From assembly GCF_016862515.1 (NCBI RefSeq), contig NZ_BONC01000074.1:1-35971 (forward strand): 35,971 bases of DNA, given 5' to 3'. This DNA is from Asanoa iriomotensis (GTDB taxonomy: Bacteria; Actinomycetota; Actinomycetes; Mycobacteriales; Micromonosporaceae). Shown here piece by piece: positions 15,627 through 23,496 of this stretch; positions within the stretch are counted from its first letter, which is position 1; each line of letters starts with the position of its first letter. The position numbers and the translations under genes are program-made. Below the pieces are notes generated by a model that was not told the origin of the DNA, made no database searches, and worked only from the letters and a program-made list of their open reading frames with translations.

Positions 15627-16529
15627 GTGACGCCGAGGCCTGGTTTGCTCGGCGCGACGCTGTTGTCTCTCACCCTGCTCGCCTCGGCGTGCGGCTCGGC
15701 CAGTGCGGAAGGCGACGCCGCCGCAGACCCGGACCGCCCCTCGGTGGTCGCCTCGACCAACGTCTACGGCGACATCGTCCGGCAGATCGCCGGCGACCGG
15801 GTCACGGTCACGTCGATCATCAGCGACCCGTCGGCCGACCCACACTCGTACGAGGCGAACACCCGCACCCAACTCGCCCTCGCCGACGCGGACGTGGTCG
15901 TCGAGAACGGCGGCGGCTACGACGACTTCGTCGACACGATGCTGACCTCCGCGAACACCGACGCGACGGTGCTCAACGCCGTCGAGATCTCGGGCAAGTC
16001 CGGCGAGGAGCTCAACGAGCACGTCTGGTACGACCTCCCCTCGATGGCCACGCTCACCGACCGGCTCGTCACCGCCCTGTCCGCGGCGGACCCCGGCGGC
16101 GCGGCCACGTTCAGCACCAACGCCGCCGCCTTCAAGCAGAAGCTGGACGGCCTGGCGCACACCGCGACCGAGATCAAGGCGGCGCACACCGGGGCCGGAG
16201 TCGCCATCACCGAACCCGTGCCGCTCTACCTCCTCGAGGCGTGCGGGCTGGTCGACAAGACGCCCGAGGCGTTCAGCGAGGCGATCGAGGAGGGCACCGA
16301 CGTCCCGGCCACCGTGCTCCAGGAGACGCTGGCGCTGTTCACGGGCAAACAGGTGAAGATGCTCGCGTATAACGAGCAGACCACTGGGCCCGAGACCGAG
16401 AAGGTGCTCGCCGCGGCGAGGGACAACCAGGTCGGGGTCGTCCCCGTGACCGAGACGCTGCCGGCGGGCAAGGACTACGTGGCCTGGATGAGCGGGAACC
16501 TCGACGCCATCAGGTCGGCGCTGGGCTGA
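15627..16529 (+). CDS. Zinc ABC transporter substrate-binding lipoprotein (ZnuA-like)
   Basis: 300 residues from GTG 15627, with a lipoprotein signal LLSLTLLASACGSAS (Cys near residue 22). It is a cluster A-I metal-binding protein: VVASTNVYGDIVRQIAG, DPSADPHSYEANTRT (ligand His) and LNEHVWYDLP (second His). At the usual third His position the sequence is VAITEPVPLYLLEACGL, so Glu replaces His, as in a group of actinobacterial relatives. There is no His-rich loop. It captures zinc (or a related divalent metal) outside the membrane for the ATPase 2 bp downstream and the permease after it. The Zur-like boxes upstream support zinc. Confidence 0.88.
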   Translation: MTPRPGLLGATLLSLTLLASACGSASAEGDAAADPDRPSVVASTNVYGDIVRQIAGDRVTVTSIISDPSADPHSYEANTRTQLALADADVVVENGGGYDDFVDTMLTSANTDATVLNAVEISGKSGEELNEHVWYDLPSMATLTDRLVTALSAADPGGAATFSTNAAAFKQKLDGLAHTATEIKAAHTGAGVAITEPVPLYLLEACGLVDKTPEAFSEAIEEGTDVPATVLQETLALFTGKQVKMLAYNEQTTGPETEKVLAAARDNQVGVVPVTETLPAGKDYVAWMSGNLDAIRSALG

Positions 16530-16531
16530 CG

Positions 16532-17284
16532 GTGCTCGACATCAGCGACGCCGCCCTGCGCTTCGGCCGGCACGAGCTGTGGTCCGGGCTCTCGCTGCGG
16601 GTCGAACCGGGCGAGTTCGTGGCGGTCCTCGGCGCCAACGGCTCGGGCAAGACCAGCCTGGTCCGCGCCATCCTCGGCCTGCGGCGCCTGAGTGCCGGCA
16701 CGCTGCGGGTGACGGGCGGACCACGCAGCATCGGGTACGTGCCGCAGCAACGGCGGATCGACCCGCTCACGCCGTTGCGGGCGCGCGACGTGGTCGGTCA
16801 GGGCCTCGACGGACACCGTTGGGGCCTTGGCCGTCGCCCAGGCCGCGCGGAGCTGATCGGGGAAGCCCTCGACGAGGTCGGCGCGGCCGGATTCGCGGAC
16901 CTGCCGATCGGCCTGCTTTCGGGCGGCGAGCAGCAGCGGGTACGCATCGCGCAGGCGTTGGTCGCCGACCCGCGGCTGCTGCTCTGCGACGAACCCCTGC
17001 TGTCCCTGGACCTGCGCAGCCAGCAGACCGTGACGGCGCTCGTCGACCGGCGACGCCGTCAGAAGGGCACGGCCGTGCTGTTCGTGACGCACGAGATCAA
17101 CCCGGTGCTGCCCTATGTGGACCGGGTGCTCTACCTGGCCCGCGGCCGGTTCCGGACGGGGACGGTCGAGGAGGTGTTCACCTCGGCGACGTTGTCCGAG
17201 CTGTACGACGTACCCATCGACGTGTTGCGTGTCAACGGGCGGATCGTCGTCGCCGGCCTTCCCGCGGAGGCCGCGCATGTTTGA
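16532..17284 (+). CDS. Zinc ABC transporter ATP-binding protein (ZnuC-like)
   Basis: 250 residues from GTG 16532. Walker A is GANGSGKTS (34-42). A Q-loop region IGYVPQQRRI, signature LSGGEQQRV, Walker B LLLCDEPLLSLD and switch VTHE are all present, so it should hydrolyse ATP. It powers import with the membrane partner whose gene starts 8 bp before this one ends. The N-terminus is short before the first strand, as usual for metal-type ATPases. Confidence 0.92.
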   Translation: MLDISDAALRFGRHELWSGLSLRVEPGEFVAVLGANGSGKTSLVRAILGLRRLSAGTLRVTGGPRSIGYVPQQRRIDPLTPLRARDVVGQGLDGHRWGLGRRPGRAELIGEALDEVGAAGFADLPIGLLSGGEQQRVRIAQALVADPRLLLCDEPLLSLDLRSQQTVTALVDRRRRQKGTAVLFVTHEINPVLPYVDRVLYLARGRFRTGTVEEVFTSATLSELYDVPIDVLRVNGRIVVAGLPAEAAHV

Positions 17285-18161
17285 CTTCGCCGACTACGGC
17301 GAGCTGCTCGCGCTCGTGCACAACTCGCTGCTCGCCGGCGCGGTGCTCGGCGTCGTGGGCGGGCTGGTCAGCACGTTCGTGATGATGCGGGACCTGCCGT
17401 TCGCCGTACACAGTGTCAGTGAGCTGTCCTTCGCCGGCGCGTCCGGTGCGCTGCTGCTCGGCACCAACGTGGTGCTGGGCTCGCTGACGGGATCCGTCGT
17501 CGCGGCCCTGCTGATCGGCCTGCTCGGCAGCCGGGCCCGTGACCGCAACTCCGCGATCGGCGTGCTGATGCCGTTCGGGCTCGGCCTGGGCGTGCTGTTC
17601 CTCGCCCTCTACAAGGGACGGTCCGCGAACAAGTTCGGTTTGCTGACCGGGCAGATCGTCGCGGTCGACACCCCGCAGCTCTCGTGGCTCCTGGCCACCT
17701 CGGCGGTCGTCCTGGTCGCGCTCGCGGTGATCTGGCGCCCGCTCGCCTTCGCCAGCGCCGACCCGGAGGTGGCGGCCGCCCGCGGTGTCCCGGTCGCCGC
17801 GCTGTCGACGGTGTTCATGGTGCTGCTCGGCCTGACGGTGGCGATGTCGGTGCAGATCGTCGGCGCGCTCCTCGTGCTCAGCGTGGTCTGCACACCTGCG
17901 GCCGCCGCGATGCGGGTCACGGCCTCGCCTCGCCTGGTCACGGGGCTGAGCGTGCTGTTCGCGACGGTCTCGGTCGTCGGCGGGATCCTGCTCGCGCTGG
18001 GCAGCACGGTCCCGATCAGCCCGTACGTCACGACGATCGCGTTCCTGATCTACCTCGGCTGCCGCGCCGCCGGTGCGTACCGCCGGCGCCGGGGGTGGAC
18101 GGCGGGGGTCCGATTCGTTCAAGACGAGCGCGCGCAGCCATCCGTACCGTCTGGTGTATGA
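17277..18161 (+). CDS. Zinc ABC transporter permease (ZnuB-like, ABC-3 family)
   Basis: 294 residues with about eight membrane helices (LLAGAVLGVVGGLVSTFVMM; LLLGTNVVLGSLTGSVVAAL; VFMVLLGLTVAMSVQIVGAL; VTTIAFLIYLGCRAAGAY). The ABC-3 hallmark MRDLPFAVHSVSELSFAGAS is present, as is VQIVGALLVLSVVCTPAAAA. The coding start overlaps the ATPase gene by 8 bp. The last about 25 residues (Arg-rich, then QDERAQPSVPSGV) look like non-family sequence and overlap the promoter of the next gene. The stop overlaps the next ATG (ATGA). Confidence 0.92.
   Translation: MFDFADYGELLALVHNSLLAGAVLGVVGGLVSTFVMMRDLPFAVHSVSELSFAGASGALLLGTNVVLGSLTGSVVAALLIGLLGSRARDRNSAIGVLMPFGLGLGVLFLALYKGRSANKFGLLTGQIVAVDTPQLSWLLATSAVVLVALAVIWRPLAFASADPEVAAARGVPVAALSTVFMVLLGLTVAMSVQIVGALLVLSVVCTPAAAAMRVTASPRLVTGLSVLFATVSVVGGILLALGSTVPISPYVTTIAFLIYLGCRAAGAYRRRRGWTAGVRFVQDERAQPSVPSGV
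18145..18150 (+). promoter_or_regulatory. Leaderless -10 box inside the permease 3' end
   Basis: TACCGT lies 7 nt before ATG 18158. So the next gene may have its own leaderless promoter besides zinc-operon readthrough. Confidence 0.45.
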
Positions 18162-19024
18162 ACGAACGCTTCGTTAATGGACGGACCTTTCTCATGCGCG
18201 ACGGGCGGCTGCTGGAGCGGCGGCTCTTCGCCACCTGCTTCGAGGGCGCGCCGGGCCAAGGGGTGCTCGACGCGCTGCGCGGCTACGCCAACGACGACGG
18301 CGGCTTCGGCCACGCGCTGGAGCCCGACAAGCGCTGCCCGGCCAGCCTGCCGCTCGACGTCGAGTGCGCGCTGCAGGCGATGGTCACGGCCGGGGTGGCA
18401 GACCTGGCGACGGTGCGGCGAGCGTGCGACTACCTCGCCGGGATCGGCACCGCGGTGCCGCTGGCGTTCCCGGTCGTCGAGGACTATCCGCGGGCCGTGC
18501 ACTTCACGGAGTGGACCTACGAGAGCGCCCTCAACCCGACCGCCGGGCTGGCCGGGCTGCTCTACCAACTCGGCGTCGACCACCCGTGGCTGCCCGCCGC
18601 GGCGGCGTGGTCCTGGAAGCAGATCGACACCGCCGAACTGCCGACCGACGCCCACGCGCTGCGCGAGATCCTGGTGTTCCTGGCGCACACGCCGGAGCGG
18701 GAGCGGGCCATGACCGCGGCGGCCAAGGTCCGTGACGCGCTCACCACGGCCACGCATTTCCGGTTGGATCCCACGGACCCGGAGTACGGGGTCACGCCGC
18801 TGAGCATCGCGCCGTCGGCCGACAGCCCGTGGCGGGCGCTGTTCACCGAGGAGGTCATCCAGGGTCACCTCGACCGGCTGGAGCGCGACCAGCAGGACGA
18901 CGGCGGCTGGCCGATCACCTGGGAACCGCCCGGCCAGGCGGCGGCCCTCGAATGGCGCGGCATCGTCACGCTGGAAAACCTGCGGACCCTCGTGTCGTAC
19001 GGGCGACTCGACCCGCGGCGTTGA
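18158..19024 (+). CDS. Alpha/alpha-toroid (prenyltransferase/terpene-cyclase-fold-like) protein of unknown function
   Basis: 288 residues, soluble, no signal peptide. The repeated pattern of helical hairpins ending in DDGGFGHALEPDKR (near 45) and QQDDGGWPITWEPPGQAAAL (near 250) resembles the QW-type repeats of squalene-cyclase-fold proteins. The catalytic DxDD or zinc ligands of true cyclases and prenyltransferases are not evident. Actinomycete homologues usually lie as single hypothetical genes. The start overlaps the zinc permease stop by ATGA, so it may be translationally coupled and Zur-regulated, but the TACCGT box also allows independent expression. Confidence 0.75.
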   Translation: MNERFVNGRTFLMRDGRLLERRLFATCFEGAPGQGVLDALRGYANDDGGFGHALEPDKRCPASLPLDVECALQAMVTAGVADLATVRRACDYLAGIGTAVPLAFPVVEDYPRAVHFTEWTYESALNPTAGLAGLLYQLGVDHPWLPAAAAWSWKQIDTAELPTDAHALREILVFLAHTPERERAMTAAAKVRDALTTATHFRLDPTDPEYGVTPLSIAPSADSPWRALFTEEVIQGHLDRLERDQQDDGGWPITWEPPGQAAALEWRGIVTLENLRTLVSYGRLDPRR

Positions 19025-19045
19025 GGGGCGTGCCAGGGTGTACGC

Positions 19046-19375
19046 ATGACCCAACAGCAGCCGCCGCCCGCGGCGATCGCGGCCATGATCGACGCGACCA
19101 ACGCCGGTGACACGGAGGCGTTCGTCGCCTCCTTCACCGACGACGCGTACGTGCGGGACGGGAGCCGGGAGTTCCACGGGCACGCGGGGGCCCGCGACTG
19201 GGACCGGACCGACAACATCGGCGTCGGGATGCACTTCGACGTTCTGTCCTGGTCGTCGTCCGGGGCCGAGGACTACGTGGTGACGATCCGCGCGACGAGC
19301 CGGCGGTTCAACGGCACCGGGGACATGCGGGTCACGCTCCGCGACGGGCGGATCGCCCGGCTCGAAGTCGGCTGA
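19046..19375 (+). CDS. Nuclear transport factor 2 / SnoaL-like domain protein
   Basis: 109 residues in a small alpha+beta barrel: AAMIDATNAGDTEAFVASFTDD is the usual first helices, then GSREFHGHAGARDW and LRDGRIARLEVG. Members include polyketide cyclases, isomerases and orphan stress proteins, so function cannot be assigned. It lies 21 bp behind the toroid-like gene in the same direction. A CAGGGT box ends 6 nt before the ATG and may give a leaderless start. Confidence 0.82.
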   Translation: MTQQQPPPAAIAAMIDATNAGDTEAFVASFTDDAYVRDGSREFHGHAGARDWDRTDNIGVGMHFDVLSWSSSGAEDYVVTIRATSRRFNGTGDMRVTLRDGRIARLEVG

Positions 19376-19434
19376 GCGGGGACTATCAGCATTTCCGCAG
19401 CTTCCAGCGGTCGCGCGGACCCGGGAACCTGGGT

Positions 19435-19440
19435 TACGGT
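19435..19440 (+). promoter_or_regulatory. Leaderless -10 box of the VC0807-like gene
   Basis: TACGGT lies 8 nt before ATG 19449, with no clear SD between. Confidence 0.4.
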
Positions 19441-19448
19441 GAGGCTCC

Positions 19449-20156
19449 ATGCCCCCGATCCCCCCGGTGACCATGACTCTCTGTAAAGACGAAGCCTGTC
19501 ACGTCATAGAGGTCGGCGCGCTCCGGCCGGCACTGGTGCGCGCCGCCCGACTGTTCGCGGAGACGGTGCTCGTGCCGACCGGACTCCTCTACATCGTGCT
19601 GCACACCGCCGGGTTGCTCCCCGCCCTGTTGTCCGTGATGGGGTGGTGTGCGCTCACGGTCAGCATCCGCTTCTTCACGGGCCGTCATCTGCCGGGCACA
19701 CTCCTGGTCTGCGCCGGCGCCCTATGCGCCCGTGCCCTGGTCGCCCTGGCGCTGTCGAGCGCACTGGTCTACTTCGTGCAGCCGGTGATCGCCTCGGTGT
19801 TCATGGCGGCCCTGTTCCTGGGCAGCGCCCTGCTCGGCCGGCCGATCACCATGCGCCTGGCCCGCGACTTCGTCTCACTGCCGGCCCAGCTGCACACCCA
19901 CCCGGGCCTGCGCCGGGTGTTCATCCAGACGGCGGCGCTCTGGGGCCTCGGCCGCCTGGTCGACGCGGGAATGAGCATCGGCTTCCTGCACATGGGCCTG
20001 GACCTTGCCCTCCTCTCCCGCCCGGTATTCAGCGGCGCCCTGACGGTCCTGATGGTGGCCATCTGCACGGCCTGGGGGATCCGCTGCCTACGCCGCATGC
20101 CAGACGTGACGTTCCGCTTCGGCGGCATGAAGCCAGCCCAACCCGCCGCGGCCTGA
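19449..20156 (+). CDS. VC0807-like integral membrane protein
   Basis: 235 residues with about five or six hydrophobic segments (VLVPTGLLYIVLHTAGLLPA; LPGTLLVCAGALCARALVAL; YFVQPVIASVFMAALFLGSA; ALTVLMVAICTAWGIRCL). It carries the family-like core GSALLGRPITMRLARDFVSL and LRRVFIQTAALWGLGRLVDA. The function of this family is unknown. A short Cys-containing N-terminus (LCKDEACHVIEVG) could bind metal or be a processed end. The gene is followed by a repeat-rich gap and is convergent with the mrp operon. Confidence 0.72.
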   Translation: MPPIPPVTMTLCKDEACHVIEVGALRPALVRAARLFAETVLVPTGLLYIVLHTAGLLPALLSVMGWCALTVSIRFFTGRHLPGTLLVCAGALCARALVALALSSALVYFVQPVIASVFMAALFLGSALLGRPITMRLARDFVSLPAQLHTHPGLRRVFIQTAALWGLGRLVDAGMSIGFLHMGLDLALLSRPVFSGALTVLMVAICTAWGIRCLRRMPDVTFRFGGMKPAQPAAA

Positions 20157-20590
20157 GCCGGTTGGCAGACCAGCAGGGAGTCGAAGGACCCGACCGCGCC
20201 GTCGCCGAGCACCGGTAACAACGCGATCCGCCCGCCCGCGCCCCCGGCGCCACCCGCAAGCCAAACCTCAAGAACGTCGACCCCAAGCCAGTCATCCGGT
20301 CGATGGCAGACCGCACCGTCGCCGAGGCCCGGCACCAACGCGGCCAACCCACCCGCCGCACCCGCCCGCGCCCCCGGCGCCACAAGCGGGCTCGCCGGGT
20401 CTGTCCGGCGACGGCGACGCCACCACGGATGATCGTGGTGAACGCGGGCCGCCAGATCTTCAACCAGTGACGATCATCCGGGGCCGCCGGGAGGAATCCC
20501 CCCACGCCGAGGGCGGTCGTGGAGGCGTTCGGCCCTGCCTCCGGGGTGACCTGGCACGCGGCCCATCACCGCACGGTCCGGGAGGGCAGT
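20157..20590. repeat. Gene-free convergent gap with long imperfect direct repeats
   Basis: Two related blocks (20165-20253 and 20306-20383) share GCAGACC, then CCGTCGCCGAG, CAACGCG and an exact 23-bp stretch (20231-20253 and 20361-20383, 130 bp apart). No convincing gene is seen on either strand. The gap lies between the VC0807-like gene and the convergent mnhG end. Confidence 0.55.
20425..20480. terminator. Inverted repeat between convergent genes, possible bidirectional terminator
   Basis: CGGATGATCGT (20425-20435) is perfectly complementary to ACGATCATCCG (20470-20480), with a 34-nt spacer. There is no U tract, but the position between convergent transcripts fits a terminator or a protein-binding site. 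Confidence 0.4.
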
Positions 20591-20923
20591 TCACCGATCC
20601 CGGTCGGCCAGCTCGTCTACCACCAGCAGGTCGGGTCGTTGCAGGCCCGAGCGGTAGGCCACCCGGCCCACCATGTGTGCCGCGACCGGGGCCGTGGTCA
20701 GTTGGAAGGCTCCGATCAGTACCAGGGTGGTGATGTCGACCGTGTTGCGGAAGCGGAGCGCGCAGCCGAGCAGGACCAGGAGCAGGCCGAGCACCTGCGG
20801 CTTCGTGGCCGCGTGCATGCGGGACAGGATGTCCGGGAACCGGGTCAGCGCGACCCCCGCGGCCAAGCTGAACAAGGCCCCGGCGACGATGAACGCGGAC
20901 GCGACCGCGTCGATCGCGCTCAC
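20591..20923 (-). CDS. mnhG: Mrp-type Na+/H+ antiporter subunit G
   Basis: 110 residues from GTG 20923, with three membrane helices: VASAFIVAGALFSLAAGVAL, VLGLLLVLLGCAL and ITTLVLIGAFQLTTAPVAAHMV. The motif RFPDILSRMHAATKPQVLG is the family signature (FPDxxxRxHAATK). It is the last subunit of the hetero-oligomeric Mrp antiporter. GTG overlaps the mnhF stop (GTGA). The hydrophilic tail SGLQRPDLLVVDELADRDR is slightly longer than usual. Confidence 0.9.
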   Translation of the reverse strand: MSAIDAVASAFIVAGALFSLAAGVALTRFPDILSRMHAATKPQVLGLLLVLLGCALRFRNTVDITTLVLIGAFQLTTAPVAAHMVGRVAYRSGLQRPDLLVVDELADRDR

Positions 20924-21180
20924 TTGCCGTTCCGGGCGGCGAACCGGGCGACGCTGACCGAGCTGACGAAGCCCAGCACCGACAGGACAACCAACACCGG
21001 CAACGCCGTCGCGTCGCCGGTGAAGGCTGCCTCCGCCGCGATCGCGGCGACGATGATCGCGAGCAACACGTCGGTGGCGACGACCCGGTCCAGGATGGAC
21101 GGTCCACGGACGACCCGCACGAGCGCGAGGAGCGCGGCGCCCGCGAGGATAACGGTCACGGTGACAGCTACGGCGGTCAT
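20920..21180 (-). CDS. mnhF: Mrp-type Na+/H+ antiporter subunit F
   Basis: 86 residues from ATG 21180, with three helices: VAVTVTVILAGAALLALVRV, LLAIIVAAIAAEAAF and LPVLVVLSVLGFVSSVSVA. The conserved RGPSILDRVVATDVL follows helix 1. ATG overlaps the stop of the preceding small repeat ORF (ATGA) and its own stop overlaps mnhG (GTGA). In typical mrp operons F directly follows E; here 271 bp of repeat-built ORF separate them. Confidence 0.9.
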   Translation of the reverse strand: MTAVAVTVTVILAGAALLALVRVVRGPSILDRVVATDVLLAIIVAAIAAEAAFTGDATALPVLVVLSVLGFVSSVSVARFAARNGK

Positions 21181-21455
21181 GCTCGTGCCTCGCTCCGCGG
21201 GCCCCGACCCGACCGCATGCGACCGAACTGACCCCACGAGCACCGCTCACTGACCGCTCGCGCCCCGCTCCGCGACTCCCGACCTGACCCCATGCGACCG
21301 AACTGACCCCGCGAGCACCGCTCGCTCACCGCCCGCGCCTCGCCCCGCAAGCCAGGACCTACCCGCAAAAGCCCGAACCGACCACGCGAGACCCGCCCAC
21401 TCACCGCCCGCGCCTCGCTGCACGAACCCCGACCCGACCGACTGCCTGAGCTCAT
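21177..21455 (-). CDS. Repeat-encoded small protein inside the mrp operon (hypothetical)
   Basis: The frame runs from ATG 21455 to TGA 21177 and encodes 92 residues. Its ATG overlaps the mnhE stop and its stop overlaps the mnhF ATG, both as ATGA. The protein is 3.7 copies of a 25-residue unit. The best unit is QFGRMGSGRESRSGARAVSE followed by RCSRG; the first copies are more degenerate (RFGLLRVGPGLRGEARAVSE). It is rich in Arg, Ser and Gly, very basic, with one Cys in most units and no membrane helix. No family is recognised. Either it is a real coupled polypeptide that keeps ribosomes flowing from mnhE to mnhF, or a DNA repeat that happens to stay open. Its exact fit at both ends favours translation. 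Confidence 0.5.
   Translation of the reverse strand: MSSGSRSGRGSCSEARAVSGRVSRGRFGLLRVGPGLRGEARAVSERCSRGQFGRMGSGRESRSGARAVSERCSWGQFGRMRSGRGPRSEARA
21181..21455. repeat. 75-bp tandem repeat, 3.7 copies, exact period
   Basis: Unit starts are at 21181, 21256, 21331 and 21406, exactly 75 bp (25 codons) apart. Each opens GCYCGYGCCYCGC. Units 1 and 2 share GCGACCGAACTGACCCC. Unit 2 also carries the hairpin GCGAGCACCGCTCGC. The period being a multiple of three keeps the minus-strand frame open. Confidence 0.85.
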
Positions 21456-22000
21456 AACACTCCCCCTTCGGTTGTGCGGCGGACCTCGTCCGGCGAGCCC
21501 ACCGCGGCGACGATGCGTGACTCCAGCGCGAGGACGTCCTGGCGGAAGCGTTCCGCCTCCGCGCGGTCCCGGACGTCCAGGACGTGGATCCAGAGCACCC
21601 CTTCGGCGCGGTCGACCTCGACGATCAGGCTGCCCGGCACCAGTGACAGCGCCTCCGCCGTTAGCGTCAGGTTGAGGTCCGTGCCGACCCGCAGGCCTAC
21701 CCCGATGATCGCGCCGTGTGGGGTGTAGCCGAACCGGAACGCGAGCCAGGCGATCTGGACGCTTGCCACGAACAGGTCGCGGAGGAACCACGCCACGAAC
21801 CGGGCCAGCGGCACGGGTCGCAGGCGGCCCGCGAAGACGACCGGTGGCAGCGGGAAGACCAGCAGCACGATGCCCGCGACGACCAGGCCGCCGAGCAGGT
21901 TGGCCCACGAGAACGTGCCCCACAGCAGGATCCACACGAGCGCCATGCCGAGCACCGCGACCGCGCGGTTGGCTCGGCGTGTCCGGGCGTCGCCGGTCAT
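21452..22000 (-). CDS. mnhE: Mrp-type Na+/H+ antiporter subunit E
   Basis: 182 residues from ATG 22000, which overlaps the mnhD stop (ATGA). Two or three N-terminal helices (VLGMALVWILLWGTFSWANL; LLGGLVVAGIVLLVFPLPPV; FVAWFLRDLFVASVQIAWLA) precede a cytoplasmic domain with TLTAEALSLVPGSLIVEVD and LWIHVLDV, the COG1863 hallmarks. The C-terminus (RFRQDVLALESRIVAAVGSP) is longer than in bacillar MnhE. It is thought to help assemble the Mrp complex. Confidence 0.92.
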   Translation of the reverse strand: MTGDARTRRANRAVAVLGMALVWILLWGTFSWANLLGGLVVAGIVLLVFPLPPVVFAGRLRPVPLARFVAWFLRDLFVASVQIAWLAFRFGYTPHGAIIGVGLRVGTDLNLTLTAEALSLVPGSLIVEVDRAEGVLWIHVLDVRDRAEAERFRQDVLALESRIVAAVGSPDEVRRTTEGGVL

Positions 22001-23496
22001 CGGGCGCTCACCGCGCGGACCGCCTCGACGTACGGTGCGCGGGCCAGCAACTCCGTGGCCGCGTCGAACGTCACGTCGAACAGCGGGCCCGCGAGGACCG
22101 TCAGCGCGAGGCCGCCCACGACCAGCGCGACGGTCGAGGCGACCATCAAGCCGGGCAGACCGGCCTCGAAAGGCGCGGCGGGCGGCCGGCGCCAGAAGGC
22201 GAGGTTCCAGACGCGGGCGACCGCGTACAACGTGAGCAGGCTTGTTGCCAGTCCCGCGGCCACCAGCGCCCACGGCAGGCCGCCGCCCGCCGCGACGCCG
22301 GCCTCGATCAGGCCCAGCTTGCCGAGGAAGCCGGAGAACGGCGGAATGCCCGCCAGGTTCATCGCCGGCAGGAAGAACAGGATCGCCAGCAGCGGCGAGA
22401 GGCTGGCCAGGCCGCCCAGGCGGTCGAGTGACGTGCTGCCGCCGAAGCGTTCGACCAGGCCGACCACCAGGAACAACGTCGTCTGGATGGTGATGTGGTG
22501 GACCGTGTAGAAGATCGCGGCCGACAGGCCGGACGCGCTGGCCAGGCCGATCCCGAACAGCAGGTAACCGATGTGGCTGACCAGCGTGAACGACAGCAGC
22601 CGCTTGATGTCGGACTGCGCTATCGCGCCGAGGATGCCTACCAACATGGTCAGCAGGGCCAGCACGAGCAGCAGGTTCGGGGTCGGTCCGCCGGGGAACA
22701 GCAGCGTCTCCACCCGGATGATCGCGTAGATGCCGACCTTCGTCAGCAGGCCCGCGAACACCGCGGTGACCGGGGCCAGCGCCGTCGGATAGCTGTCGGG
22801 CAGCCACGCCGACAGCGGGAAGACCGCGGCCTTGATGCCGAACGCCAGCAGCAGCACGCAGTTGAGCATCAGCCGCAAACCCGACGGCAGCGCGTCGAGG
22901 CGGCCGGCCAGCTGAGCCATGTTGACCGTGCCCGCGGCCGCGTACACCAGGCCGATCCCGGTCAGGAAGATCAAGGACGACAAGAGGCTGACGACGACGT
23001 ACGTCGTACCCGCGCGAACTCGATCTTCCGTTGCGCCGACGGTGATCAGCACATAGCTCGCCACGAGCAGGATCTCGAAGCCCACGTACAGGTTGAACAG
23101 GTCCCCGGCCAGGAACGCGTTGGTGACGCCGGCGGTCAGCACCAGATACGACGGGTGGTAGATCGACAGCGGCGTCTCCTCGTTGCCGTCCGCCATGCCC
23201 TGGCCGATCGAGTAGACGAGCACGCTGAGCGTGACCGCCGCGGAGACGACCAGCATCAGGGCGGCGAACCGGTCCGCGACCAGCACGATGCCGGTCGGGA
23301 CCGGCCAGCCGCCGACCGCGACCACGAGCGTGCCGTTGGTCGACACCTCCACCAGCAGCGCGACCGACACCCCGAGCACCGCGGTCAGCGCGGTCAGGCT
23401 GACCAGCCGCTGCGCCCGCGGGAAGCGCGTCAACACCAGCGTCACGGCCGCGCCGAGCAGCGGCAGCACGACCGGCAACGGCACCAACGCGGTCAC
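21997..23496 (-). CDS. mnhD: Mrp-type Na+/H+ antiporter subunit D
   Basis: 499 residues from GTG 23496, with about 14 membrane helices. It belongs to the NuoM/N-like family of proton-translocating subunits: LAGDLFNLYVGFEILLVASY, LTKVGIYAIIRVETLLFPGG, AQSDIKRLLSFTLVSHIGYL, FYTVHHITIQTTLFLVVGLV and FFLPAMNLAGIPPFSGFLGK. The conserved Glu in VGFEILL, the Lys in LLTKVG and the HH pair match residues needed for ion transport in this family. The start overlaps the mnhC stop (GTGA). The in-frame extension to 23613 crosses mnhC and is rejected. Confidence 0.94.
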   Translation of the reverse strand: MTALVPLPVVLPLLGAAVTLVLTRFPRAQRLVSLTALTAVLGVSVALLVEVSTNGTLVVAVGGWPVPTGIVLVADRFAALMLVVSAAVTLSVLVYSIGQGMADGNEETPLSIYHPSYLVLTAGVTNAFLAGDLFNLYVGFEILLVASYVLITVGATEDRVRAGTTYVVVSLLSSLIFLTGIGLVYAAAGTVNMAQLAGRLDALPSGLRLMLNCVLLLAFGIKAAVFPLSAWLPDSYPTALAPVTAVFAGLLTKVGIYAIIRVETLLFPGGPTPNLLLVLALLTMLVGILGAIAQSDIKRLLSFTLVSHIGYLLFGIGLASASGLSAAIFYTVHHITIQTTLFLVVGLVERFGGSTSLDRLGGLASLSPLLAILFFLPAMNLAGIPPFSGFLGKLGLIEAGVAAGGGLPWALVAAGLATSLLTLYAVARVWNLAFWRRPPAAPFEAGLPGLMVASTVALVVGGLALTVLAGPLFDVTFDAATELLARAPYVEAVRAVSAR

